Positions 35,153 through 42,814 of a DNA stretch of 64,000 bases are shown piece after piece. The notes beneath the pieces are model-generated. The model searched no databases and was not told the origin of the DNA. It worked only from the letters and a program-made list of their open reading frames with translations. Made by a program: the position numbers and the translations under genes. The stretch is from Oscillospiraceae bacterium (GTDB taxonomy: Bacteria > Bacillota > Clostridia > Oscillospirales > Ruminococcaceae), in NCBI GenBank assembly GCA_902363145.1, contig CABIZB010000009.1:1-64000 (forward strand). The letters are read 5' to 3'. Every line of letters begins with the position of its first letter. Position 1 is the stretch's first letter.

Positions 35153-35196
35153 GCAAAAGCCATAGAAGAAGCATACTATTCTTCTATGGCTTTTTT
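35153..35196 (+). terminator. intrinsic terminator of the bsh operon
   Basis: AAAGCCATAGAAGAA and TTCTTCTATGGCTTT form a 15-bp stem followed by a T-run. Confidence 0.88.
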
Positions 35197-35221
35197 GCTT
35201 GCAGTCAAGCGAACTTATTAA

Positions 35222-35720
35222 AAAGTATGCACAAATGAGGGCAAGGTAAAGGGTTTAGGAAGTCCATTGAGGGCGGAGCCATCTGGTTGCCCTTGCCGCA
35301 GTGGTAAAAGTAGTTTACCTGCCAACTCCGTTTGCTCACAGATATAGTTATTAAAATTATGATAAACAATATAGCCAATCCCCACCGCAGAGCTAAGCAA
35401 AACGAACAGCAGATACTTGATATCTAAACGCCAGACCGCAAATGAGCGGGGCGGCGGTGAAAGGCACGAAACAATATTCGATACAGGACAGGAGACAAGC
35501 TAAAAGTTAAAGCCAAACTGTAAAAGCGGGCTTAGTGGGGGTGAGAGGGTAGGGAAGAGGAGTGCAGAGGAGAAACCGTAGGAGAGAGGGGGGAATGCCC
35601 GCTTTTGTTGGTTTTTGGTTTCCGATGTGTCGGAACGACACATATTCTCTCCTTAGGTGTCTCCTTTGCATGGTACGGACTTTATAAAAATAAAAAGTTG
35701 ATTTGTCCGTGCCTGCGCCT
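35222..35720 (-). repeat. R4 module, copy 2 (full length)
   Basis: Begins 26 bases after a terminator with an R3-like head (CACAAATGAGGGCAAGGTAA, then AGGGTTTAGG). It then has the segment shared with 28214-28250, a purine-rich block closed by AAAAGCGGGC (35523-35532) and GCCCGCTTTT (35597-35606), and the tail GGTGTCTCCTTTGCATGGTA (35658-35677). On the minus strand a frame includes IKYLLFVLLSSAVGIGYIV. No known gene family. Confidence 0.6.
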
Positions 35721-35952
35721 ATCGGCGGAAACCAAAATCGTCGTTCCTGACGGAACGGCTCTTGGTTTCAAGCCGCCTGCATGAAAAAGTTTTTGATTTG
35801 TTTGAAATAAAATGTTCGTTTAATTTGGTTCTGAATTTACGGTGCAGGCGGCTTTAGAATTTGTATGTCAGTTGGCTATACTTTATTTGCTTTTACCGTT
35901 CGCAAACGGATTTCGCCCTCTGCGGAGGACGACAAGGAGGCTCCGCCCCCTT

Positions 35953-36022
35953 GACTCCCGCAAGCCTTTCGGGAAAAAGGCTTGACCTAAACCCTTTACC
36001 TTTGTGCTTATTTGTGCTGATT
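35953..36022 (+). repeat. terminator-adjacent repeat R3, copy c
   Basis: Reads CGCAAGCCTTTCGGGAAAAA, GGCTTGACCTAAACCCTTTA, then a CTTATTTGTGCTGATTTTC end. It is followed on the right by the SGNH gene terminator. The GGAGGCTCCGCCCCC block at 35936-35950 belongs to the same element. The rest of 35721-35935 holds no gene I can support. Confidence 0.7.
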
Positions 36023-36041
36023 TTCTTGATATCCACACATA

Positions 36042-36079
36042 CCAAAAAGAGCTGCCACAATGTGTGAACAGCTCTTTCT
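36042..36079 (-). terminator. terminator of the SGNH esterase gene
   Basis: On the minus strand AGAGCTGTTCACAC and GTGGCAGCTCT pair, followed by TTTTTGG. Confidence 0.7.
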
Positions 36080-36082
36080 CTA

Positions 36083-37174
36083 TTACAGTCCCATTTTCTC
36101 AAAAATGCCGTTTATCTTTTCCGAAAGAAGTATCGCCATTTTTGTATGTGTATTCTCCGAGGGGTGCCAATCGGCGCCGATGCCGTCTGCTTCCTGCTGG
36201 ACGGGGAGACGTACAAACTCGATATTATCATCAAGCTCGCTCTTGAAACGCTCTATCTGCGCTTCCTCCGTTTCCGCAAGAGGGGCGTCCATTACGCCGT
36301 ATGCGCAGACGATATATGCGTTCGGATTATGCTCACGCAGCATCTTTATGAACGCATAATACTTCTCGCCGAACTGCTCCACTCTTTCGGGTATCTTCTT
36401 TGTCCATGACTGGTCGTTTGTGCCCATATTGAACACTATGACCTGCGGAACATACTTTGAAAAATCCCACTTTGTATGATTTTCGTGGCCCTCACGTCCC
36501 AGAGTGTTTTCCAGTCCGCTGTCGGTGTAGGGGTAAATATCGGTTATAAGCCAGTTGTCAAGGGGCTTTTCCGCCTTTTCATCTACCCAGCTGGAAAGCA
36601 CGCCCATTCCGCTCCATGAAACATACTGGAACTCGGACTTGCAGAGCTGAGCGGTCTTATAAGCATAGCCCTTGATGGGGTTCTCGGTCTCGGTGGAAAA
36701 AACGTCCTTGTTCCACACGCCGTCGATTCCGTATCCGCAGGTTATTGAGTCGCCCACAAATTCTATCCTGCGCTGATACTGAGGCTTGGGGGGAGGGAGA
36801 AGCTCGCCGTCTATGCGTATCTCTGCCACGCCCATTTTGGAAAATGCCGCTTCGGACACTTTCATCAGGCGGATCGTGACGGTCTCCTCCTTATCGGAAG
36901 AATAAAGCTCATATGCTGCCCTTTTGCTGTCAAGCTTGAATCGCTTTGCAGGCTGAGCCGAGCCGTTGACGCACACCACAGCCCACGCCCTGAAAATATC
37001 CTCGGAGGGTGTAAGGTCGCTTATTATCTCTGCCTCGGCATATGTACCCGTAAATGTGAACTCCACATATGTGCAGGTGTAGTCCATGTATCTGATATCG
37101 TTTTCAAGCATAGTTCTGCCGCCTATCCGCACATTATCCTCTGTGCAGATGAAGCTGTGTAATTTCTTTTCCAT
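36083..37174 (-). CDS. CE2-like carbohydrate esterase (SGNH hydrolase)
   Basis: A 363-residue two-domain esterase. An N-terminal beta-sandwich (about 1-130; NVRIGGRTMLEND) precedes an SGNH domain with the nucleophile in EFVGDSITCGYG, the Asn block FNMGTNDQSW and the catalytic DWHP near the C-terminus. This arrangement is that of CE2 acetyl esterases, which deacetylate xylan and other glycans. No signal peptide is seen, so it may act in the cytoplasm on imported oligomers. The second of two ATGs (37174) has GGAGG at the better distance. It fits the xylan theme of the region. Confidence 0.82.
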   Translation of the reverse strand: MEKKLHSFICTEDNVRIGGRTMLENDIRYMDYTCTYVEFTFTGTYAEAEIISDLTPSEDIFRAWAVVCVNGSAQPAKRFKLDSKRAAYELYSSDKEETVTIRLMKVSEAAFSKMGVAEIRIDGELLPPPKPQYQRRIEFVGDSITCGYGIDGVWNKDVFSTETENPIKGYAYKTAQLCKSEFQYVSWSGMGVLSSWVDEKAEKPLDNWLITDIYPYTDSGLENTLGREGHENHTKWDFSKYVPQVIVFNMGTNDQSWTKKIPERVEQFGEKYYAFIKMLREHNPNAYIVCAYGVMDAPLAETEEAQIERFKSELDDNIEFVRLPVQQEADGIGADWHPSENTHTKMAILLSEKINGIFEKMGL

Positions 37175-37326
37175 CATAAACCTCCGAGATTTTTTTGAGC
37201 CGCTATGGTTGATTATAGCATAGCGGGAATGGATTGTCAATAAGCTGAGCTGTCATCATCAATTTCGGATTGACTTTTGATACAAAAATATGGTATAGTG
37301 GGTATAACAAGCTCAATTATAATTAA

Positions 37327-37487
37327 GAACCCGTCTTCACAAGCATATGCGCACGTCTTTTCGGCAAATTTTGCCGCAGACTGCGTTAAAAATCCTTGCC
37401 GGGCGAAAGCCCGCCTGCGGATTTTTGCCTACTCTGCAACAAAATCATGCTCGAAAATCCGCACACATTTCTTATGAAGACAGGTTC
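37327..37487 (-). repeat. MITE A copy 1
   Basis: A 161-bp element with ends GAACCCGTCTTCACAAG and CTTATGAAGACAGGTTC, flanked by TAA (37324-37326 and 37488-37490). It is nearly identical, in inverted orientation, to the copy at 38160-38320. Same ends as the IS5-type fragment at 39204. Confidence 0.88.
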
Positions 37488-37520
37488 TAAAAGCGATATC
37501 AAATAATAGGAGTAACCAAA

Positions 37521-38048
37521 ATGAAGGAAAATCGAAAGCTGCTTAAAGAAGTTCTTGAAGATATCCGTCATGACATGACGGATGAGGAAGTCCTTAATAT
37601 GCTGGCTGACAGCAAAATTTCGGTAAGTCCTCAGAATGAAAAGGAAAAATCCACACTCGGACAGCGAGCCGCCGATACCATTGCGCAATTTGCGGGAAGC
37701 TGGGCATTCATCTTTTCGTTTACAGGCGTGCTTATTTTGTGGATGATAGTTAATGCGGTTCTTGCCGCAAAGGCATTTGACCCATACCCATTCATACTGC
37801 TGAACCTGGTTCTGTCCTGCGTTGCCGCCATTCAGGCTCCGCTTATTATGATGAGCCAGAACCGCCAGGAGGAAAAAGACCGCCGCAGGGCTGAGAATGA
37901 CTACAAGGTCAATCTCAAGACGGAGATCATGATAGAGGACCTTTACGACAAAGTCAACGCCATTCTTGCAAAGCAGTCTGCGATGGAAAAGCAGCTGCGT
38001 GAGCTTGGTGAAAAAAATTCGGGTTCGTCCGAAAATAATGATAAATGA
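37521..38048 (+). CDS. DUF1003-family membrane protein
   Basis: A 175-residue protein of the DUF1003 family: RAADTIAQFAGSWAFIF at about 50-66 leads into two membrane segments (about 60-85 and 92-112) with DPYPFILLNLVLS and AAIQAPLIMMSQNRQ, then a coiled-coil-prone, Arg/Glu-rich tail (KDRRRAENDYKVN). Function of the family is unknown. The start has AGGAG upstream. It is alone between two inverted MITE A copies, so it may be a mobilised passenger. Its composition is like the rest of the chromosome. Confidence 0.88.
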   Translation: MKENRKLLKEVLEDIRHDMTDEEVLNMLADSKISVSPQNEKEKSTLGQRAADTIAQFAGSWAFIFSFTGVLILWMIVNAVLAAKAFDPYPFILLNLVLSCVAAIQAPLIMMSQNRQEEKDRRRAENDYKVNLKTEIMIEDLYDKVNAILAKQSAMEKQLRELGEKNSGSSENNDK

Positions 38049-38050
38049 TC

Positions 38051-38091
38051 ATCCCCCCTGCAGAGCGGTCAATGCTCTGCAGGGGGTAAGT
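38051..38091 (+). terminator. GC-rich hairpin after the DUF1003 gene
   Basis: CCCCCTGCAGAGC and GCTCTGCAGGGGG pair around GGTCAAT. The T-run is missing, so termination is likely but not certain. Confidence 0.6.
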
Positions 38092-38159
38092 GCTTGACAA
38101 AAAATTAAATTGCTCATTTCATTTCGCAGCACTTCATTTTTTCGCCGCAAGAATATTTA

Positions 38160-38320
38160 GAACCTGTCTTCATAAGAAATGTGTGCGGATTTTCGAGCAT
38201 AATTTTGTTGCAGAGTAGGCAAAAATCCGCAGGCGGGCTTTCGCCCGGCAAGGATTTTTAACGCAGTCTGCGGCAAAATTTGCCGAAAAGACGTGCGCAT
38301 ATGCTTGTGAAGACGGGTTC
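38160..38320 (+). repeat. MITE A copy 2
   Basis: A 161-bp copy with ends GAACCTGTCTTCATAAG and CTTGTGAAGACGGGTTC and a TTA duplication (38157-38159 and 38321-38323). Inverted relative to copy 1. It truncates the minus-strand frame at 38321-38590. Confidence 0.88.
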
Positions 38321-38321
38321 T

Positions 38322-38590
38322 TATTTCATCGGCAGCAGAGGAAGCGGAACTTCTGCCCTGCTTGGCTCTGTTCTCTTTGCGGAGAATTGCCCCTGCCGCC
38401 GTTATTGCTTTTTCATCAAGCAAACGTTCGCCCTTGGCGTTGGTTTTGAATTTTTTTGCAAGCTCCGGGTGTCGGCTTAACGTTTCATAAAATTTTGTTG
38501 GCTTCAACCCGTTCGCTTTGCAGTAGTCGGATATTGAAATGTATTGGCTGTTTTTTCGAATTGCGGTGTTTTCCTTTCTTGAAATTTATA
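38322..38590 (-). pseudogene. protein fragment truncated by MITE A
   Basis: An open frame reads SDYCKANGLKPTKFYETLSR through KGERLLDEKAITAAGAILRK and SSAADE, then enters the MITE at 38320. The start is unclear: a TTG at 38507, or an upstream non-ATG start behind AGAAAGGA near 38572. The helix-rich SDYCKANGLKPTKFY pattern looks like a plasmid/phage DNA-binding protein, but I cannot name it. Treat as a remnant. Confidence 0.5.
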
Positions 38591-38685
38591 TTTGATTTCT
38601 GTAATCGAATGTGGTATAATGTTTTTAGCATTAGTTCGAGCATAACTGCTCGTCAAAGGATTTATTTATCGGAAGGAAAAACAAT

Positions 38686-39189
38686 ATGAAAGACGAATTT
38701 ACAGATGCATTATTAAATAATGCAGATAAAATAATTCTGGAAGAATATGATTGGTATGCTCCTTTGATTGGAGATTGGGATTTTGATTATTATGATAATT
38801 TGGAAAGTCCACAGCCCCGTCATGTTATTGGTGAATGGATCTTCAGAAAAATTTTAGAGGGTTCAATCGTCCAGGATCTTTTTATCTGCCCTTCCAGAAC
38901 AGAAAGAATTACAAACCCTCAGGAAGACGGAGAATATGGTGTAGCACTGCGTAAATTTAACTTTGACGAAAAATGCTACAACATGGTTTACAGCACCAAG
39001 GATTATATGATTCATGTAAACTGGAAAAAAGAATGTGATAAGCTTGTCGGAACAGTGCAGGAAGTACCTGACAATCAATTTATTTTTTCAGATATAACAC
39101 CCGATTCCTTTAAGTGGACGAACATTCAAATCCAAAATAATGGAACTTCTAAAGAATTAAGCAGAATTTTTGCAAAGCGAAAGAAATAA
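38686..39189 (+). CDS. hypothetical protein, DUF1579-like
   Basis: A 167-residue soluble protein. The pattern LIGDWDFDYYDN, then RHVIGEWIFRKILEGSIVQD, and a late FIFSDITPDSFKWTN, is that of small beta-barrel (DUF1579/lipocalin-like) proteins, whose function is unknown. Base composition is clearly more AT-rich than the neighbours, and it sits between a MITE and an IS fragment, so it was probably acquired. The start has GGAAGGAAA 9 bases upstream. Confidence 0.65.
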   Translation: MKDEFTDALLNNADKIILEEYDWYAPLIGDWDFDYYDNLESPQPRHVIGEWIFRKILEGSIVQDLFICPSRTERITNPQEDGEYGVALRKFNFDEKCYNMVYSTKDYMIHVNWKKECDKLVGTVQEVPDNQFIFSDITPDSFKWTNIQIQNNGTSKELSRIFAKRKK

Positions 39190-39203
39190 TCAATACAAAA
39201 TTA

Positions 39204-39317
39204 GAACTTGTCTTCACAAGATAAATGTGGTAAAATAAAAGAACAATGAGATATACAAGTGATATGACGGAAAGTCAATGGGAAATAATAAAACCAATAT
39301 TACAGGAAGCAAAATAA
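39204..39317 (+). mobile_element. IS5-type insertion sequence remnant (left end and transposase start)
   Basis: After TTA (39201-39203) comes the end GAACTTGTCTTCACAAG, then a 23-codon frame from 39246: MRYTSDMTESQWEIIKPILQ and EAK, stop at 39315. This matches the N-terminus of IS5-family transposases (DUF4096 region). The rest of the transposase is gone. It links MITE A to its likely source of transposase. Confidence 0.8.
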
Positions 39318-39333
39318 TGTTGCAATAATACAC

Positions 39334-39376
39334 AAAACGGACTGTTACAGCGTTTGCCGCAGCAGTCCGTTTTTTG
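39334..39376. terminator. terminator of the secreted GH10 gene
   Basis: AAAACGGACTG and CAGTCCGTTTT pair around a 20-base loop and are flanked by A- and T-runs, so it can act on the minus-strand GH10 gene. Confidence 0.75.
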
Positions 39377-39393
39377 ATTCATGCTTTTTTGAA

Positions 39394-41031
39394 TTATGAG
39401 CGGGGATCTGTTGCACCTTCGATCATTCCGTCAAATGCAGGCTTTTTGGAAAGATCTGCATTGAACAGAAGGGGGAATTCTCCCGCTCTCCATGAAAGCG
39501 CATCGGTAAGACCCCACAGAGTTACGCTTGTAATGGGAACGCCCTCTTTTTTAAGCTCAACAAGTCTCTGCATAAAATCTCTGTAATAATCTCCCTGAGT
39601 CTTTTCCCAGTCGCCGTTTTTCTGTGTTCCCACATCAAGCTCGGTTATGTGTATCTCAACACCCAGCTCCTCATAGTATTTTTTCAGAGCGATCATGTAA
39701 AGTGCAGGACTGGTACCTGTATTGATATGAGTCTGCATACCCATTCCGTCAATGTTTCCTGCTTCTGCAATAGGTTTTAAGAATGCAAGGATATCCTTCT
39801 GTTTGCCTGCCATGTAGCTGTTGTAGTCGTTGTAGAAAAGCTTTGTTCCCTCGGGAGCATACTTGCGGGCAAATTCAAATGCCTTTGCGATATAATCATC
39901 GCCGATAGTTTCGTACCAAAGACTCTCTCTCATGCCGCCGTCGTCTGCTGCGGCTTCGTTAACTACGTCCCATGCGCTGATAAGTCCGGGGTAATTTTCG
40001 TTTGTCCACTCCATAACGCTCTTTATGTAGTTTTCCATGCGCTTTAGCATAAGCTCACGGTCTGCAAGCTCTCCGCCCACCTTATAGTCCTTGTAGAATA
40101 TCCAGTTGGGTGTCTGAGAATGCCATACAAGTGTGTGACCTCTGACGGTCATTCCGTTATCCCTTGCAAAATCCAGCTCCGACTTGAAACGGTCGAAACG
40201 CAGTGCGGGGCATTCCATATATTTTTCGGGGTCGGAAACGTTTTTCTGATGATCGAATATCGCTTCGGGCTTCATGTTGTTTTCCATTGTTACGCTGTTG
40301 AACTGTGCCTTGACAAGCTCGCTGTATTCGGGCTTTTCAAGAATTGCGGGGGAAATTGCCACACCGATACGGAAGTAATCCGAATAGGCATCCTTTAAGG
40401 AAGGATATCCCGATGTGTCGGCAAAGGGAAGCTCGGCAGGAGTTGCAAGATATGTATATTCACCCTTGACCGTTACGGAAAAATCATCGGCATAAATATC
40501 GTCAAGATTATCGCTTTCGATATAAACGAGAATGCTTTCCGCACTGTCAGGAATGATAAAGCTGCCGTTCCCCGAGGAATATGTGCTGTCATTGGTATTT
40601 ACAGTGAAAACTCCGTTATAGCAGGTGTTTCCCATGACTGTGTACTGTACCGATACCCTTACCGAGGGATTGGAGCTTTTAAATGAGCCTGACACCTCAA
40701 TTTCATTGCCCCTGAAAAGCTCTGCGGGATACTCGGCACCGTTCCACGCTTCCTGTCTGCCGCTGATGAGCATTGCCTTTCCGTCGGAGGCTGTTGTATC
40801 ATCTACCAAAGCTACAGAGGCACTTCCACGTCCTCTTGCGGCAGTCATATCTTTTGTAAAATCCTCTTTGATCTTGGGAGCGTTGTTTCCGCTTTCAGCT
40901 TCTGTCACTGCCAATGTGGTTTCGGCAGCGGTTGAGGCAACGGTTTCGGCACCTTCACTTTTCGCTTCATTACCGCAGGCTGAAAGCATCAGCATACAGA
41001 GCAGTGCCGCTGTTATTTTTTTTAAGTTCAT
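39394..41031 (-). CDS. GH10 endo-beta-1,4-xylanase lipoprotein with CBM22-like domain
   Basis: A 545-residue secreted xylanase. The signal peptide ends in a lipobox LSAC (Cys19), giving a lipid anchor; a Thr/Ala/Glu linker follows to about 50. Residues 53-190 look like a CBM22-type xylan-binding domain. The GH10 barrel (about 205-540) has the acid/base in WDVVNEA (Glu359) and the nucleophile in ITELDVG (Glu464), plus HTLVWHSQTPNW. It cuts xylan at the cell surface. Start at 41031 has GGAG 7 bases upstream. Its own promoter is present; the C-terminal KPAFDGMIE is duplicated in the remnant at 49518. Confidence 0.93.
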   Translation of the reverse strand: MNLKKITAALLCMLMLSACGNEAKSEGAETVASTAAETTLAVTEAESGNNAPKIKEDFTKDMTAARGRGSASVALVDDTTASDGKAMLISGRQEAWNGAEYPAELFRGNEIEVSGSFKSSNPSVRVSVQYTVMGNTCYNGVFTVNTNDSTYSSGNGSFIIPDSAESILVYIESDNLDDIYADDFSVTVKGEYTYLATPAELPFADTSGYPSLKDAYSDYFRIGVAISPAILEKPEYSELVKAQFNSVTMENNMKPEAIFDHQKNVSDPEKYMECPALRFDRFKSELDFARDNGMTVRGHTLVWHSQTPNWIFYKDYKVGGELADRELMLKRMENYIKSVMEWTNENYPGLISAWDVVNEAAADDGGMRESLWYETIGDDYIAKAFEFARKYAPEGTKLFYNDYNSYMAGKQKDILAFLKPIAEAGNIDGMGMQTHINTGTSPALYMIALKKYYEELGVEIHITELDVGTQKNGDWEKTQGDYYRDFMQRLVELKKEGVPITSVTLWGLTDALSWRAGEFPLLFNADLSKKPAFDGMIEGATDPRS

Positions 41032-41081
41032 AGCATCATCTCCGTAATTTTTTGATACGATCATCATATCCATTTAAAAAA

Positions 41082-41110
41082 ATTATAGCACAAAAAAACA
41101 ACTGCCGCAA
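41082..41110 (-). promoter_or_regulatory. promoter of the secreted GH10 gene
   Basis: Minus-strand TTGCGG (41105-41110) and TATAAT (41082-41087), 17-base spacer. Confidence 0.6.
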
Positions 41111-41216
41111 TTCGATTATTGCTTTTTTAACTATCAAAAATTGTGATGTATCACTTATTGTTATTCTCAAATCGCAAAAAATGAACATTAATACTAAGCA
41201 TATCGCACATTTTTTC

Positions 41217-41246
41217 TTGAAAATCCGAGATAAATATGGTAATATA
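41217..41246 (+). promoter_or_regulatory. promoter of the carboxylesterase/GH43 pair
   Basis: TTGAAA (41217-41222) and TAATAT (41241-41246), 18-base spacer. Confidence 0.55.
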
Positions 41247-41278
41247 TTTGCAATAATTCATTTTCGGAGATGATACTT

Positions 41279-42814
41279 ATGATAAGAATTGCGGAAACAG
41301 AGAATGGAACGGTCAGGGGACTTCCCGCCGCCGACCCCAGAGTTTCGGCGTTTAAGGGTATCCCCTTTGCTGCGCCGCCCATAGGAGAAAACCGCTGGCG
41401 TGCTCCTCAGCCATGCCAAAATTGGAAGGGTATCCTTGACGCTTTTACCTTTGCTCCGATTTCTATGCAGGACGTCCCCGGACTTGGTACGGATATTTAC
41501 TGCCGTGAATGGCACGTTGACCCTGACATTCCCATGAGCGAGGACTGTCTTTACCTTAATGTATGGACGAATGCAAAGAGCACCGATGAAAGACTGCCTG
41601 TTCTTGTGTGGTTCTTCGGCGGCGGTTATCAGTGGGGTTATACCTCGGAAATGGAGTTTGACGGTGAACGTCTCGCAAGACAGGGTGTTGTTGTAGTCAC
41701 CGTTAACTATCGTCTCGGTGCGTTAGGTTTTCTTGCTCACCCCGATATTACTGCAGCTCAGCCCGATGCTCCCTGCAATTTCGGCAGCCTTGACCAGCAG
41801 GCAGGCGTTCGCTGGGTTAAAAGAAACATCTCTTCATTCGGCGGCGATCCTGACAATATCACTATTGCGGGTCAGTCTGCAGGGGGCGGAAGTGTTCTTG
41901 CTCAGATGGCTTGCAGAGATAATGAGGGAGCTTTCAACAAAGCCGTTGTACTTAGCGGAATGTTCCGCAGTCCTTATGAGACAAATCCTTTTTTTGTTCC
42001 GCTCCCTCTTGAAAAGGCAGAGAAGCTTGGGGAGGAGTTTTTCAGCTTTATGGGTGTTTCCTCACTTGAAGAGGCAAGAAAGCTTGATGCTTCTTTTGTA
42101 AGAAGTAAATATTCCGAGTTCAGAGGCGCGAGAAATGTTATGTTCTGCATTGTACAGGACGACAAATTCTGCAAGGGCGATGCTATGAAAGCCTTTTATT
42201 CGGGCGATCGTGTGAGAGTTCCCGTTATGGCAGGAAATACGGGAGATGAATTTATTGAGGGGATCAAGGCTGATGATACTGATGAGCTGAGAAATAAAGC
42301 GATAAAATATTTTGGTGATAATGCAGAGAAATTCCTCGGATTTGACGAAGCGGTGAAAAAATCATGGTGCGGTTATGCAGCTGTCAGTCACCCCGAGATC
42401 GGTGTGAAATCCGCCTTTATCTGCGAAAGCAGACTGAACGAACCCCGAGACTGCTATTATTACCGCTTTATACCCGATATTCCCGGGGACGATAACCCGG
42501 GTACATTCCATTCGGTTGATCTGTGGTTTTTCTTTGACACTATTGCAAAATGCACCAGACCATATACAGGCAGACATTACGACCTTGCAAGGCAGATGAG
42601 CAGCTATTGGATAAACTTTATCAAAACGGGCGACCCCAACGGCAAGGACAGGAACGGTGAGGCACTTCCAAAATGGGATAAATACACCGAGGATAACAGG
42701 GCTGAAATGCTGTTTACATCTGAGGGTGCAAAGTCCGCTGCTGCCGAAAGCGAGTTTGTTTCATTCCTGACAAACGCAACTGTTATGAGAGAAATGGGAG
42801 GAAAAACAAAATGA
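41279..42814 (+). CDS. type-B carboxylesterase, probable xylan side-chain esterase
   Basis: A 511-residue alpha/beta hydrolase of the carboxylesterase/para-nitrobenzyl esterase group. Motifs: GIPFAAPPIGENRWRAP, the EDCLYLNVW segment, the oxyanion region WFFGGGYQWG and the nucleophile in AGQSAGGGSV. HSVDLWFFFDT near the end supplies the late histidine. No signal peptide is evident. The start at 41279 is 9 bases after GGAG; 41270 is too close. It overlaps the GH43 gene by ATGA, so it probably removes acyl groups from xylan oligomers that GH43 then trims; the exact ester is unknown. Confidence 0.86.
   Translation: MIRIAETENGTVRGLPAADPRVSAFKGIPFAAPPIGENRWRAPQPCQNWKGILDAFTFAPISMQDVPGLGTDIYCREWHVDPDIPMSEDCLYLNVWTNAKSTDERLPVLVWFFGGGYQWGYTSEMEFDGERLARQGVVVVTVNYRLGALGFLAHPDITAAQPDAPCNFGSLDQQAGVRWVKRNISSFGGDPDNITIAGQSAGGGSVLAQMACRDNEGAFNKAVVLSGMFRSPYETNPFFVPLPLEKAEKLGEEFFSFMGVSSLEEARKLDASFVRSKYSEFRGARNVMFCIVQDDKFCKGDAMKAFYSGDRVRVPVMAGNTGDEFIEGIKADDTDELRNKAIKYFGDNAEKFLGFDEAVKKSWCGYAAVSHPEIGVKSAFICESRLNEPRDCYYYRFIPDIPGDDNPGTFHSVDLWFFFDTIAKCTRPYTGRHYDLARQMSSYWINFIKTGDPNGKDRNGEALPKWDKYTEDNRAEMLFTSEGAKSAAAESEFVSFLTNATVMREMGGKTK

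Noticed and set aside
41190..41200. MITE B end (TACTAAGCA) upstream of the carboxylesterase
   Set aside because: Only nine bases match and neither the inner sequence nor a partner end follows.
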